Shown piece after piece: positions 35,561 through 45,393 of a stretch of 64,000 nt of DNA; the first letter of the stretch is position 1, and each line of letters starts with the position of its first letter. The notes beneath the pieces were generated by a model. It was not told the DNA's origin. It searched no databases and saw only the letters and a list, made by a program, of their open reading frames with translations. The stretch is from Ardenticatenales bacterium. GTDB lineage: Bacteria > Chloroflexota > Anaerolineae > Ardenticatenales > Ardenticatenaceae. The stretch covers positions 62,001-126,000 of the forward strand of contig JACKAZ010000004.1 of assembly GCA_020634795.1 (NCBI GenBank), in the 5' to 3' direction. Position numbers and translations under genes: made by a program.

Positions 35561-36142
35561 ATGAAACGCCTAACTCTACTCCTTATTCTCACGCTTTGTG
35601 GCTCGCTCCTCCTCGTTGGGTGTGGCGATCGTACTGCCACTCCTGCCTCCGGTACGGCAACAGCGAACCCCTCTTCGGATGCCACCGCGCCCGCAAACAA
35701 TGGTTATCCCGCGCCCGACAGCGCCGGTTCCAACGAAGGGTACCCTGCGCCCACCGCGCCCCGCATTGCCGAAGCGCGGCCTGCCGACGCGCTGCCCACC
35801 GCGGCCAGCGACACCGTGGGGGTCGTCGCAGGGACCATTGCAACGGACCACGGCGAAGGTGCGGCACCCATCGAATACGGGTTGCTTTATATCGCGGAAC
35901 TCATCTACGACGAGAATGGTGAGCCTCAGGCCGCTGCATACACCGATGATGCGCCGAGCGCAACGACCGACGAAGCGGGTAACTTTGCCTTCACAGAGTT
36001 GCCGCCGGGAGAGTACGCGCTCTTTTACTGGACCCCCCAAGGATCGATCTTGTTGCCCGATCTTGCCACGAACAAGACGCTCATCATCAAAGTGGAAGGC
36101 GGGCAGGTCGTCGATCTGGGCCTACTGGTCTACGATTTCTAA
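35561..36142 (+). CDS. Lipoprotein with a carboxypeptidase-regulatory-like domain
   Basis: A 193-aa lipoprotein. The signal peptide ends in LLLVGC (lipobox, Cys21). A Thr/Ala/Pro-rich linker includes two GYPAP motifs (about 48-65). The C-terminal half (about 88-190) has the pattern VAGTIAT..GAAPIEYGLLY..TTDEAGNFAFTELPPGEYALFYW, like CarboxypepD_reg/SpaA-type beta-sandwich modules. It is probably held at the outer face of the membrane. It lies 40 bases after the terminator of the upstream gene. Confidence 0.8.
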   Translation: MKRLTLLLILTLCGSLLLVGCGDRTATPASGTATANPSSDATAPANNGYPAPDSAGSNEGYPAPTAPRIAEARPADALPTAASDTVGVVAGTIATDHGEGAAPIEYGLLYIAELIYDENGEPQAAAYTDDAPSATTDEAGNFAFTELPPGEYALFYWTPQGSILLPDLATNKTLIIKVEGGQVVDLGLLVYDF

Positions 36143-36206
36143 AGATCCCTCGTCGCTGGTGGCGGCTATACTTACCTAACCCACACTAAGACGAGGATCC
36201 ACCCGT

Positions 36207-38966
36207 ATGAGTACCCTTCTGCTGTTGGATGGCCATTCGCTGGCCTACCGCGCCTTTTTTGCGCTGCCGCCCGAGATGTCGACCAAGAGTGGTGAGCCGA
36301 CCAACGCCACCTACGGCTTCGCGACGATGTTGCTGGACGTACTGGAGCGGGAACGGCCCGACTACATCGCGGTGGCCTTTGACGTCGGCAGGACGTGGCG
36401 GCACGACCGCTATGCCGATTACAAGGGCCACCGTGCCAAGGCCCCCAGCGAACTGCGGCAACAGATCAGCCGCATCCGTGAACTGGTCGCCGCCTTCGGT
36501 ATCCCCGAATACACCGCGCCCGGCTGGGAGGCGGACGATGTGCTTGGCACGTTGGCCCGCCAAGCCGTCGAGCAAGATACCGACGTCATCATCCTCTCGG
36601 GCGATACCGATGCGCACCAACTGGTGACCGACCGCATCCATGTGCAGACCCCCGGTCGCAGCTTCAGCGAGCTGAACCTCTATGACCCGGCAGCCATCGA
36701 CGCGCGCTATGGGCTGACCCCCTCCCAACTGATCGATCTGAAGGCGATCCTCGGCGACAAAAGTGACAACATCCCCGGCGTTTTTGGCGTGGGGCAGAAG
36801 ACGGCCACGTCGCTTTTGCAACAGTATGAAAGCCTGGAAGGGATCTACGACCACTTGGACGAGGTGGCCACGCGCTGGCGCAGCAAATTGGCGGAACAGC
36901 GCGACAACGCATTTCTGAGCAAGGCGCTGGTGCGCATCGACTGCGCGGTGCCGAACTTGTCGCTCGACCTCGCCGCTGCCCGCACGCAAGAATACGATCC
37001 CCAACGGCTTTTCGAGATGTTCAGCGAGCTGGAGTTCAGCTCGCTGATCGGGCGGCTGCCCGATTCGTCGTCACCGCCCGTTGAGCAGCCTACGATTGAA
37101 GCGACCTACCGGCTGGTCGGCGACCGTGCGGCTTTGCAGGCGCTGGCCGACCGTGTCGCAAAGGCCAGTGCGGTGACACTGGATGTGGAAACGGATAGCA
37201 CCGACGCGATTCAGGCCAACTTGGTCGGTCTGGCGGTCGGCCTCGGCCCCGGCACGGGCTACTACATCCCCATCGCACATGGCGCGCAGTTGCACGAAGG
37301 GCAACTCAGCTTCGACGATCCCGATCTGGACGAGAGCCACAACCTGCCGCTGGACGAGGTGGTCGCGGCGCTCGATCCGCTGCTCAAGCGGCCCGAGCTG
37401 CGGCTCTACGCTCACAACGCCAAATTCGATGTCGAGGTCATGGTTAACCATGGCTTTTCGCTGCCCGAAATCGACCATGACACGATGATCGGCGCTTGGC
37501 TGCTCAACCCCGGGTCGCGGGCGGTGGGGCTAAAGGCACTCGCGCTTTCCGAACTCGGCGTGGGCATGACGGAAATCACGGAACTGATCGGCAAGGGGCG
37601 AAGCCAGATCACGATGGACCAAGTACCGGTCGAACAGGTGGTCCCTTATGCAGGGGCCGATGTCGACATGACCAGCCGCTTGGTCCCCCTGCAAGAGGAG
37701 GCGTTGGCCAGCAAGTCGCTCGACCGGCTTTTCCGCGAAATCGAAATGCCGCTGGTCTCGGTGCTGATCGAGATGGAGCGGACCGGCGTCTCCATTGACC
37801 ACGAGGTGTTGGGCGAGCTACGCCAGCGGCTGACGACCAATCTGCACGGACTGGAGCAGCAGATTTATGGCTTGGTTGGCCACGAATTCAATATCAATTC
37901 GCCCGTGCAGCTTTCGGAGGTGCTCTTCGAGGAACTGGGGCTTGACAAGAGCAAGAGCAGCAAAACACGGACGGGCAGCTACTCCACGGCCTACGCAGTC
38001 CTTGAAAAGCTGAAAGACGATCACGAGGTGGTCGAACTGGTGTTGGAGGCCCGTTCGATCCAGAAGCTACTTTCGACCTATATCGAAGCGTTGCCGCGGA
38101 TGATCAACCCACGGACGGGACGCATCCACACCGATTTCTCGATGATCGTCGCCGAGACAGGCCGTCTTTCCTCCAGCAATCCCAACCTGCAGAACATTCC
38201 GATTCGCACCCCGATCGGCCGCGAGATCCGCCGCGCCTTCGTGGCACCGCCCGGCCACTACCTGATGGCCGCGGACTATTCGCAGGTGGAGCTGCGCGTA
38301 CTGGCCCACCTGAGCGGCGACGAAGCGATGACCGATTCCTTCTTGCGGGGCGAGGATATTCACGCGGCCACTGCGGCGCGCCTCTTCCATGAGCCGATCG
38401 AGGCGGTCAGCTACGACCAGCGGCGCATTGCAAAGATCATCAACTTTGGGCTGCTCTACGGCATGGGCGCCTTCCGACTCGGTCAAGAAGCGGGGTTGAA
38501 TTTCGCCGAGGCGGATGAAGCGTTGCATACTTATTTCAAGAGCTTCCCCAAGATCGCCAGTTACTTGGACGGCATCGTGAGCGACGCGGCCAAGCAGGGT
38601 TATGCCGAGACGATCATGGGCCGTCGTCGCTATTTCCCCGAACTGATGCGAGACGCCACGTCGAACCAGGGGCGGGCGGCGGAACGTGCGGCCAAGAATC
38701 ACCCGATTCAGGGGAGCGCGGCAGAGATCATCAAGTTGGCGATGATCACTATCCACCGCTTCTTGCAGGAAAGCGAGTTGAAGACGCGGATGGTGCTCCA
38801 AGTCCATGACGAGCTACTCTTTGAGATCCCCGAAGAGGAGCTGCCCGATGTCGCGCCGCTGCTTGTCGGCATGATGGCGGATGCGATGGAGTTGAGCGTG
38901 CCGCTGAAAGTGGATGCCTCGATTGGCTACAACTGGGCCGAAATGGTGCCGATGGCAGAGTTGTAA
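36207..38966 (+). CDS. polA: DNA polymerase I
   Basis: A 919-aa three-domain polymerase for gap filling and primer removal. The N-terminal 5' nuclease (1-290) has LLLDGHSLAYRAFFALP and GWEADDVLGTLA. The middle 3'-5' exonuclease domain appears active, with DVE at 326-328 and LRLYAHNAKFDVEVM. The polymerase domain has MAADYSQVELRVLAHLSGDE (Asp690), RRIAKIINFGLLYGMG (O helix) and QVHDE (Asp868). A TATACT at 36167-36172 could be its -10 box. Its end lies one base from a convergent broken gene. Confidence 0.98.
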   Translation: MSTLLLLDGHSLAYRAFFALPPEMSTKSGEPTNATYGFATMLLDVLERERPDYIAVAFDVGRTWRHDRYADYKGHRAKAPSELRQQISRIRELVAAFGIPEYTAPGWEADDVLGTLARQAVEQDTDVIILSGDTDAHQLVTDRIHVQTPGRSFSELNLYDPAAIDARYGLTPSQLIDLKAILGDKSDNIPGVFGVGQKTATSLLQQYESLEGIYDHLDEVATRWRSKLAEQRDNAFLSKALVRIDCAVPNLSLDLAAARTQEYDPQRLFEMFSELEFSSLIGRLPDSSSPPVEQPTIEATYRLVGDRAALQALADRVAKASAVTLDVETDSTDAIQANLVGLAVGLGPGTGYYIPIAHGAQLHEGQLSFDDPDLDESHNLPLDEVVAALDPLLKRPELRLYAHNAKFDVEVMVNHGFSLPEIDHDTMIGAWLLNPGSRAVGLKALALSELGVGMTEITELIGKGRSQITMDQVPVEQVVPYAGADVDMTSRLVPLQEEALASKSLDRLFREIEMPLVSVLIEMERTGVSIDHEVLGELRQRLTTNLHGLEQQIYGLVGHEFNINSPVQLSEVLFEELGLDKSKSSKTRTGSYSTAYAVLEKLKDDHEVVELVLEARSIQKLLSTYIEALPRMINPRTGRIHTDFSMIVAETGRLSSSNPNLQNIPIRTPIGREIRRAFVAPPGHYLMAADYSQVELRVLAHLSGDEAMTDSFLRGEDIHAATAARLFHEPIEAVSYDQRRIAKIINFGLLYGMGAFRLGQEAGLNFAEADEALHTYFKSFPKIASYLDGIVSDAAKQGYAETIMGRRRYFPELMRDATSNQGRAAERAAKNHPIQGSAAEIIKLAMITIHRFLQESELKTRMVLQVHDELLFEIPEEELPDVAPLLVGMMADAMELSVPLKVDASIGYNWAEMVPMAEL

Positions 38967-38967
38967 G

Positions 38968-39555
38968 CTATGGCTGCAGACGGCGACGCAGACGACCTAG
39001 CCCTTTACGCAGCCAGTTGACCTCGTGAATACGGAAGATGTTCGCGTCGGTCCAGCGATCCGCGGTATGATCCCGCATCACATGCCGTGGGTGATTGAGT
39101 GGAAACGTGATCGGACGCAGGGGTAGATTGGCCAGTTGAGCTTCATAGCGCGTTGTATGGGTGGCGCTCTGGTTGAATCCTATGTTTGTTACCAGATTCC
39201 GGTGGGGCAGGGCGGTCAACCCGTGCTGCGTCCAGCACGAGAAGAGCCATTGGTAATCCCATGTGTCGAATCTGCCCTCGTAGACATCGTCAAACATGGT
39301 CGTCCAATGGCGCTTGAAGTCGGGATTCCCTCCCCCCATCTCAAGCAGCCAATCGCTACTACGAAGCCGTGGCCAGAGCGTCATCTTCATATCCCGCTGC
39401 TGCCATGCCCGTTGCCAGGTGGCCCATCCCCAACAATGGTTGTACCGACTGAAAAAATAGCTGTGCTGGGGCTGATTTTCTCTCGTTTCGCCTGCTGGGC
39501 CACGCTCAGCACCCGCGAGCCGTTCTTCAGAAGTCTACCTGTGATAATGGATGGA
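38968..39555 (-). pseudogene. Broken HlpA-like glycosyltransferase remnant
   Basis: The main frame (ATG 39390 to stop at 38968) gives 140 aa with DTWDYQWLFSCWTQHGLTAL and LVTNIGFNQSATHTT, close to the C-terminal half of HlpA-like family 2 glycosyltransferases. The frame continues upstream without a start and encodes HSYFFSRYNHCWGWATWQRA, a family motif, back to about 39480. There it must shift frame to join RVLSVAQQAKRE, encoded to about 39555. The catalytic N-terminal half is missing. I read it as a truncated, frameshifted gene convergent with polA. Confidence 0.7.
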
Positions 39556-39918
39556 GCCACGCTTGTGGTGGTGATGAGCTGCCTGAAATCGATCTGGTCA
39601 CCTTGATCAGGCCGATTATGTCGTAGATCCCGCTCATTCCACAGCACCCTGTAACGGGTGAAAAATGGCCGTTTTGACATCCTCAACAGGGTAAAGCGGA
39701 TCGCTCAGAATCTAACTTCTGCCATCGAATGCTATACTGATGGGAAGGCATAGTGAAACACTTTTGATGGCATCCCTCGGCCCCGCCTTGTTTTGGTCAC
39801 CACGCATGTCACCTTCCTCTCACATTGCCTCACCACTCGCGGTGAGTACAGCACCGTTTACAGCAACCACCAAAAAATGAATCGCCAACCATTCTGCACG
39901 ACCTATTCCGAGGAGACC
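39556..39918. other. Intergenic upstream of the isomerase gene
   Basis: No gene is supported. A TATACT at 39733-39738 could be a -10 box for the downstream isomerase, with only a weak -35. Confidence 0.4.
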
Positions 39919-40983
39919 ATGAGCATCCTAAACGACCCTGCGGCGATGGGCCGCCTTGACCCCGACGGCATGATCGAGCGCATCCGCGAGTTCCCCGACC
40001 AAGTCCGTGACGCCTGGGCCAACGTCAGCGGCTGGACGGTCGATCCGAGTGTGGTCGCGGGCGCACACGAGATCTTGGTGTTGGGCATGGGCGGCAGTGC
40101 CATCGGGGCCGACTTGGTGGCCGGGGCAATCAGCAGCGACACCCCGCTGCCAATCACGGTGCATCGGGGCTACGGCTTGCCCGCGTGGGTCGATGGGGAT
40201 ACGCTGGTGATCGCCTCGTCTTACAGCGGGGGCACCGAAGAGACGCTCAGCGGTTGGCGCGCGGCGGCTGAGCGAGGGGCGCGCCGGCTGGCGGTGACGA
40301 CCGGTGGCACGCTGGCGGCGGAGGCCGAGGCCGAGGGGCTGCCGCTGCTGACCTTCCGCTACGACTCCCAACCCCGCGCCGCGCTGGGCCACTCCTTCAC
40401 TCTGATGTTGGGCGTGATGTGGAAACTGGGGCTGATCGACGATCCGACCCCCCGTGTGAAAGCGGCGGCCGATTTGCTGGACGAGGCGCAGCAGGCGTGG
40501 GGGATAGCGGAGCCGGTCGAGGCCAACTGGCCGAAGCAGATCGCCCAGTGGTGGAACGGCGCTTTACCCGTGGTTTTTGGCGCGGAACATCTGGCGGCGA
40601 TGGCGCGACGGTGGACGACGCAGATCAACGAGAACAGCAAGGCGTGGGCGCTCTGGGCCGAGATGCCGGAGCTGAACCACAACCTTGTGGTCGGCCTTGA
40701 ACGGGCGTCGACCGTGCGCCGTGATGCGCGGGTGATCTCGTTGTTGAGCACGAGCTACCACGCCCGCAACCGCGCCCGCTTCGACATCACCCACAGCCTG
40801 CTGGACGAGGCCAACGTCGCGGCCACCACCATCGAGCCGCGCGGCGAGGAGCGCATCGGCGAAATCCTCTGGACGAACCTGCTGGGCGACTACGCCAGCT
40901 ACTACCTCGCCATGCTCTACGCCGTCGATCCCACCCCCGTCGAGCCGATCCGCCAGTTGAAAGAGGCGCTGGCGGGGTTGTAG
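39919..40983 (+). CDS. Bifunctional phosphoglucose/phosphomannose isomerase (SIS domains)
   Basis: A 354-aa two-SIS-domain protein starting at ATG 39919 behind GAGGAG; an upstream in-frame ATG adds an unconserved tail. EILVLGMGGSAIGADLVAG and VIASSYSGGTEETL are the sugar-phosphate loops. ELNHNLVVGLE and the late FDITHSLLDEANV match the PGI/PMI family known from archaea and Chloroflexota. It interconverts glucose-6-P, fructose-6-P and mannose-6-P, and could supply sugar precursors to the glycan cluster. Confidence 0.88.
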   Translation: MSILNDPAAMGRLDPDGMIERIREFPDQVRDAWANVSGWTVDPSVVAGAHEILVLGMGGSAIGADLVAGAISSDTPLPITVHRGYGLPAWVDGDTLVIASSYSGGTEETLSGWRAAAERGARRLAVTTGGTLAAEAEAEGLPLLTFRYDSQPRAALGHSFTLMLGVMWKLGLIDDPTPRVKAAADLLDEAQQAWGIAEPVEANWPKQIAQWWNGALPVVFGAEHLAAMARRWTTQINENSKAWALWAEMPELNHNLVVGLERASTVRRDARVISLLSTSYHARNRARFDITHSLLDEANVAATTIEPRGEERIGEILWTNLLGDYASYYLAMLYAVDPTPVEPIRQLKEALAGL

Positions 40984-41211
40984 GGGGAGGCTCACCAAAG
41001 CGGCCTATTATGCCGACGCAGAAAGGGGGAAGGGGACGATAGCGAAGAAGGGCCGGAAGGGGGCGCGAATAATCTCTAGACAGCAGCTCCTTTCCCTTAA
41101 ACCCCTTTCGCCCCCACGCCGCACCCTATGCGCTGATCGCCCATGCAGCAGATCAATCTGTCTGCCATATATCCCGCACAGCAGCGCGAGGAAAACGAGG
41201 GGTGGCGTTCG

Positions 41212-41670
41212 TTAGGGGAGGGGGCGACGAACGTTCAGCCCTTCGATCTGTTCAAAATGGCGGAGGGTGTCGGTGAGCCGCTCGTAGCCAGAGGCGAGGG
41301 CCGTGGCGGCGATCAGACTGTCATGCGCACCGATCGACAGCCCACGAGCACGCAGCGCTTCGGTCAGTTGGGCGTAGAGTCGCGCCTCAGGCAGATCGAA
41401 CGGTAGTATGGGGATAGTCGCGAGGAGGCGTTCGACGAAGGCCTCACGTGGGATGCGGCGCTCTGGCGTGTCGGCGCGATAGATGCCCGTGATCAGCTCG
41501 GAAGCGGTGATGCTGGCCAGCGCGACCGGCATCTCATCGTCGTTCGGTAGCGATCGAACGCTCATGCCACGACGTTCCAGCATAACGGCTTCTGTAGGGT
41601 CAAGAGGATAGGGGTAGGGGATTGCTCTGCCACGTTCTATGATCTGCCGCCAACGTGTGCCGTCAAGCAA
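41212..41670 (-). CDS. VapC-like PIN-domain toxin, no antitoxin seen
   Basis: A 152-aa PIN nuclease, TTG start at 41670. The N-terminus MLDGTRWRQIIERGR is an altered form of LLDTSxLI.xERG with Asp3 kept. ALASITASELITGIYRADT supplies the second acidic residue, and LSIGAHDSLIAATALASGYE the third and fourth. Between the first two lies an unusual Pro-rich insert of ~25 residues. VapC toxins cut tRNA or rRNA. No VapB gene is next to it: upstream is a divergent membrane gene and downstream is non-coding. It may be orphaned or inactive. Confidence 0.8.
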   Translation of the reverse strand: MLDGTRWRQIIERGRAIPYPYPLDPTEAVMLERRGMSVRSLPNDDEMPVALASITASELITGIYRADTPERRIPREAFVERLLATIPILPFDLPEARLYAQLTEALRARGLSIGAHDSLIAATALASGYERLTDTLRHFEQIEGLNVRRPLP

Positions 41671-41685
41671 AGTTCGGAGGGATGA

Positions 41686-42162
41686 ATGAACAGACTGTTG
41701 ACCACAGCCTGGAAAGTCGTGAAAGTGGGGGGCTGGTTCCCCTTGCTCGTTTTCGCCTTACATGTAGTGATCAGCCGGATCCTGCACCTCTATCTTTACT
41801 GGCCCACGGTGGATATCCCCATGCACTTTGCCGGTGGGCTTTCTATCGCCTATTTCGTCTCTTGCGCTTTCCAAACCCTTCCGCGCTACTTTGCGCAACG
41901 AAGCCGGACCGTGCTGCTCGAGCTGCTCCTGATCGCAACGCTCACGACCACGGCCGCGGTCTGTTGGGAGTTCGCCGAATTCGCGATTGACCAACTGCTG
42001 GGGAGCAATGTGCAAGTCAGCCTGGCAAACACCATGCAAGATATGGCGATGGGAATGCTCGGCGCGACCTTCATCATCCTGATCCGATCACGTCACCTTA
42101 ACGTCGGGTTCCACGACTTGCGAGAGATCGCCTCCGATTGGTCTCGCGGCGCGGCGGCCTAA
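41686..42162 (+). CDS. DUF2238/YjdF-like small membrane protein
   Basis: A 158-aa protein with four predicted membrane segments. The motifs DIPMHFAGGLSIAYFV, WEFAEFAIDQLLGSNVQ and NTMQDMAMGMLGATF match the HFxxG / WExxE / D-rich pattern of DUF2238-like proteins. AGGGATG precedes the ATG. It is divergent from the VapC gene with only 15 bases between starts, so the two share a control region. The function of the family is unknown. Confidence 0.72.
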   Translation: MNRLLTTAWKVVKVGGWFPLLVFALHVVISRILHLYLYWPTVDIPMHFAGGLSIAYFVSCAFQTLPRYFAQRSRTVLLELLLIATLTTTAAVCWEFAEFAIDQLLGSNVQVSLANTMQDMAMGMLGATFIILIRSRHLNVGFHDLREIASDWSRGAAA

Positions 42163-42548
42163 CAGCGCAGGTTGCGAAGAGCCAGCAAACTATTAGCCCG
42201 CGACAACGTCATCGTGCGGCCAGATGCGCCGCCCGCGAACCGCCGTTCTCATCCTCAATGTCGTGCGCCATCGAGCGGGGAGCGCTGACAAGCGGTCCGG
42301 ACGATGTCGACAGTCGGCGATTTGTCGGAGGCTCCTTACGCGATAGAGGGTTCACGCCTCTGCACTGTGCGATCCGCAAGAGGCCAGCCAAACGCACATT
42401 ACGGCCACAGGTTCGCCCTGGCACTTTGCAATAATTTTCGATCTATGGGCGCTATGGTACGCTTTTTCACCGGATGTAGGGGCTTATTTCTGCGCCCCTG
42501 GTGTGACTTCTCAGCGTGCATTCTGCGTGGCACCGGAAGGTTCTTCCG
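42163..42548. other. Intergenic before the LuxR-type regulator
   Basis: 386 bases without a supportable gene. I see no clear promoter hexamers or repeats. Confidence 0.5.
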
Positions 42549-45194
42549 ATGGATGACTCATCCCTGCTCCAAACCAAGTTCTATCGGCCACGCCGCCGCG
42601 CCACCCATGTGGTTCGGACACGGTTGCGCCACCTGCTGAACCGTTCTGCGGAGCGGGGCTGGGTGTTGGTCGTGGCTGGCGCCGGTTTCGGCAAGACGAC
42701 GGTGATCGCTGATTGGACCGAAGCCTGCGCACAGCGCACCTGCTGGCTCTCGCTGGACCGCATCGACAGCAACCCTGCGCGCTACTTTGCCTACCTGATT
42801 GCGGCCATTGAACAGCGCCAACCTCAAGTTGTCGATGGCCTTTCCGCGTTGCTGAACGCCGCCCAACGTCAGAACCATTACGATACCTTCGTGAACGCGC
42901 TGCTCAATCGGATGGCACAGCTCGATGAGCGGCTCATCATCGTGCTGGATGACTACCATCGGATTGAAGACGAGCAGATTCACCGCGCGATGAACCACCT
43001 GCTCACCCACAGCCCGCCGCTGGCCACCTTCGTTCTTCTCACCCGCAGCGACCCGTCCTTGCCACTGGCGCGGATGCGCGTCAGCGGTAAGCTGACCGAG
43101 CTGCGTGCGGACGCGCTCGCGTTCACCGTGGATGAAGCGTCCCGATTCTTTAACGAATCCTTTGGCTTGAGCCTTAGCGATGAACAGGTTCAAGCCCTGA
43201 GTCACCGAACCGAGGGATGGAGCGCTGGATTGCAGATGGCCGCCTTGGCGCTGCAAACGTCTGATCAAGATCCCGCCCACTTCATCAAGAACTTCACCGG
43301 CAGTCACCGGCATGTGATCGACTACTTGGTGGAGGAAGTGCTGCGTGGCCAGCCCGCTGAGGTGCAGGATTTTATGATGCAACTGTCGCCGCTGCGTCAG
43401 TTCAACGTCGCGCTATGCAATGCCGTGCTGGATGAAAGCGGCGCCAGAAATGCCGCAGTGATGCTTGACTACTTAGAGACACACAATCTCTTCCTCATTC
43501 CGCTTGATGATTCACGGCAGTGGTATCGCTACCACCACCTCTTCGCCGATCTGCTACAGGCCGAGCTGGAGAAAGTGCATCCAGCGGCCACAGTCGCCAT
43601 CCATCTGCGAGCCGCAGACTGGTATGAGTCGGAAGGTGACCACGCGGAAGCGATTGACTATGCGCTGACGGGGGGCGATTATGAACGCGCTGCGGCGCTG
43701 ATTCAGGGCCAACTCACATCAACGATGTGGCAAACGGCGCTCAGCACGTGGCAACGCTGGCAACACCTACTGCCTCCGAGTTTCGCCGCCGATTACCCTG
43801 TGTTGGCAATCACCATGGGGCAGGCGCTAGCCGTCAGTGGTCGAGTGCATGAAATGATTCCGCTCTGGCGCCGGATTGAGCGGGATGGGCTGCCCCTCTT
43901 TGGCCGTCTTATCCATGCCTACCTGAACGCCGATGACGCGCACGATGCCGATTACTTTGCGACCCTGGCGCAGGAGGCGCAGTCACAATCCCTCGATCAG
44001 GCGGAACTGATCATGCTCTCTTTTGTATTGGGGAGTACCGGGGACTATCGTGCCGCTGGCCGTACGGTGGACCAAGCCGCCGCCGAGAGCCAGCGCGTGG
44101 GCGATGATTTTTCAAGCTGGATGGCCCTCATCCATCGCTGCCGCTTTTATATTCAGCTCGGTGCTTTGCGTCATGCGTACGAGCTTTGTCAGACGGTATT
44201 GTCGCTGGTGCCCTCACTGTCGCCCGCAGCGCGAGACCTGCTTGGCCTTGCCTACACCTCGTTGGGCCGAATCTACCTAGCGTGGAACGAGCTGGAACGC
44301 GCGGAGGCATACCTTCAGCAAGCGCTGCGCCATGTGAATGAAACAGGATTTCGGATGGCGGTCTTGCCACATGCAACAATGCTCTTGGCGGAGACGAAGC
44401 AAGCACAGGGTCGAACGGATGAGGCCCAACGTCTGGCTGCGCGTGCCGTCGATCATGCCCGCCGCTTTGATTTTGCATCGGAAGCCCTATGGTTGCAGGC
44501 CTACGAGGCGCAGCTCTTTCTGCGACAGGGTAATGTGGCCGCGGCCGCCGCTCGTTTGCTAGAACAAAGCAAATTGCCACCCTCGCGCTTCTACCCGCAA
44601 AGCATCTATACGCTCGCCACGGCACAGCTTTATCTGGCACAGAATCGCGCGTCGCGCGCTGTCGCCCTTCTGACGGGGTTGGTGGCGGAATTACCGGACA
44701 TTCATACGGTGGAGGCGTGGGTAACCTTGGCCCTAGCGCGCCAGATGCAGGGCGATGGCCAACACGCCGGTGTGGCGCTGACCACCGCCATCGGCCTCGC
44801 CGAGTCGGAGAACCAACGGCGGCCCTTCCTCAATCAGGCCGATCTGCACGGCAAACTGTTGGTGCGGCTGCTGTCGCGCATGGCGGGGGAACAACCCGAC
44901 AACCGATTCGTGCAAACGCTACTCGCTCTGCTGCCCGCCACCGAAGAGGACGCGGCGGCCCAATCCAATCTGACCGAGCCGCTCAGTGAGCGCGAACTGG
45001 CGGTGCTGCGACTGATTGCGGCGGGCCATTCCAACAAAGAAATTGCCGCAGAGTTGATGCTGGCGGTCAGCACGATAAAGTGGTACATCAATGTGCTGTA
45101 CAGCAAGCTACACGTTCGCTCGCGCAGCCAAGCCATCGCGCGCGCCCACGAGTTAAAGCTCCTCACGCCCCCCACAGGCGGTGACGCCCGCTAA
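42549..45194 (+). CDS. MalT-type LuxR-family ATP-dependent transcriptional regulator
   Basis: An 881-aa LAL/STAND regulator starting at ATG 42549. A P-loop NTPase lies at the N-terminus (Walker A GAGFGKTT at 44-51; Walker B IIVLDD at 130-135), followed by a winged-helix and TPR-like helical sensor region (about 330-790). The C-terminal LuxR helix-turn-helix is LSERELAVLRLIAAGHSNKE and following residues. Relatives oligomerise on ATP and an inducer, then activate nearby genes. It precedes the globin fusion gene on the same strand and ends in a strong terminator, so it may control the genes that follow. The ligand is unknown. Confidence 0.93.
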   Translation: MDDSSLLQTKFYRPRRRATHVVRTRLRHLLNRSAERGWVLVVAGAGFGKTTVIADWTEACAQRTCWLSLDRIDSNPARYFAYLIAAIEQRQPQVVDGLSALLNAAQRQNHYDTFVNALLNRMAQLDERLIIVLDDYHRIEDEQIHRAMNHLLTHSPPLATFVLLTRSDPSLPLARMRVSGKLTELRADALAFTVDEASRFFNESFGLSLSDEQVQALSHRTEGWSAGLQMAALALQTSDQDPAHFIKNFTGSHRHVIDYLVEEVLRGQPAEVQDFMMQLSPLRQFNVALCNAVLDESGARNAAVMLDYLETHNLFLIPLDDSRQWYRYHHLFADLLQAELEKVHPAATVAIHLRAADWYESEGDHAEAIDYALTGGDYERAAALIQGQLTSTMWQTALSTWQRWQHLLPPSFAADYPVLAITMGQALAVSGRVHEMIPLWRRIERDGLPLFGRLIHAYLNADDAHDADYFATLAQEAQSQSLDQAELIMLSFVLGSTGDYRAAGRTVDQAAAESQRVGDDFSSWMALIHRCRFYIQLGALRHAYELCQTVLSLVPSLSPAARDLLGLAYTSLGRIYLAWNELERAEAYLQQALRHVNETGFRMAVLPHATMLLAETKQAQGRTDEAQRLAARAVDHARRFDFASEALWLQAYEAQLFLRQGNVAAAAARLLEQSKLPPSRFYPQSIYTLATAQLYLAQNRASRAVALLTGLVAELPDIHTVEAWVTLALARQMQGDGQHAGVALTTAIGLAESENQRRPFLNQADLHGKLLVRLLSRMAGEQPDNRFVQTLLALLPATEEDAAAQSNLTEPLSERELAVLRLIAAGHSNKEIAAELMLAVSTIKWYINVLYSKLHVRSRSQAIARAHELKLLTPPTGGDAR

Positions 45195-45216
45195 CATTTG
45201 CGCCCTTCCCCTCCAT

Positions 45217-45251
45217 AAGAGGCGATGACTCCCAGTCATCGCCTCTTTTTT
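45217..45251 (+). terminator. Intrinsic terminator after the LuxR-type gene
   Basis: A perfect 14-base stem, AAGAGGCGATGACT / AGTCATCGCCTCTT, with loop CCC and a following T tract. Confidence 0.95.
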
Positions 45252-45282
45252 CTCCTCCGCCCACCCTTCCCACCCCCCTTTC

Positions 45283-45296
45283 CCACCCTTGGGTGG
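45283..45296. promoter_or_regulatory. Candidate operator, inverted repeat CCACCCTTGGGTGG
   Basis: Inverted repeat with 6-base arms, 98 bases before the globin fusion gene. A similar TTTCCCACC-N-GGGTGG sequence lies at 48301-48319, upstream of the alpha/beta hydrolase gene, with a spacer one base longer. Confidence 0.4.
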
Positions 45297-45393
45297 AATA
45301 CAACAGCCCCCCTATCTGTCATAGTGGCATCGGTTTCGTCGCCGCCACTCGGCGCGGTCGGCTAGTCACCATCAGATCACAGGGAGGAACAGC

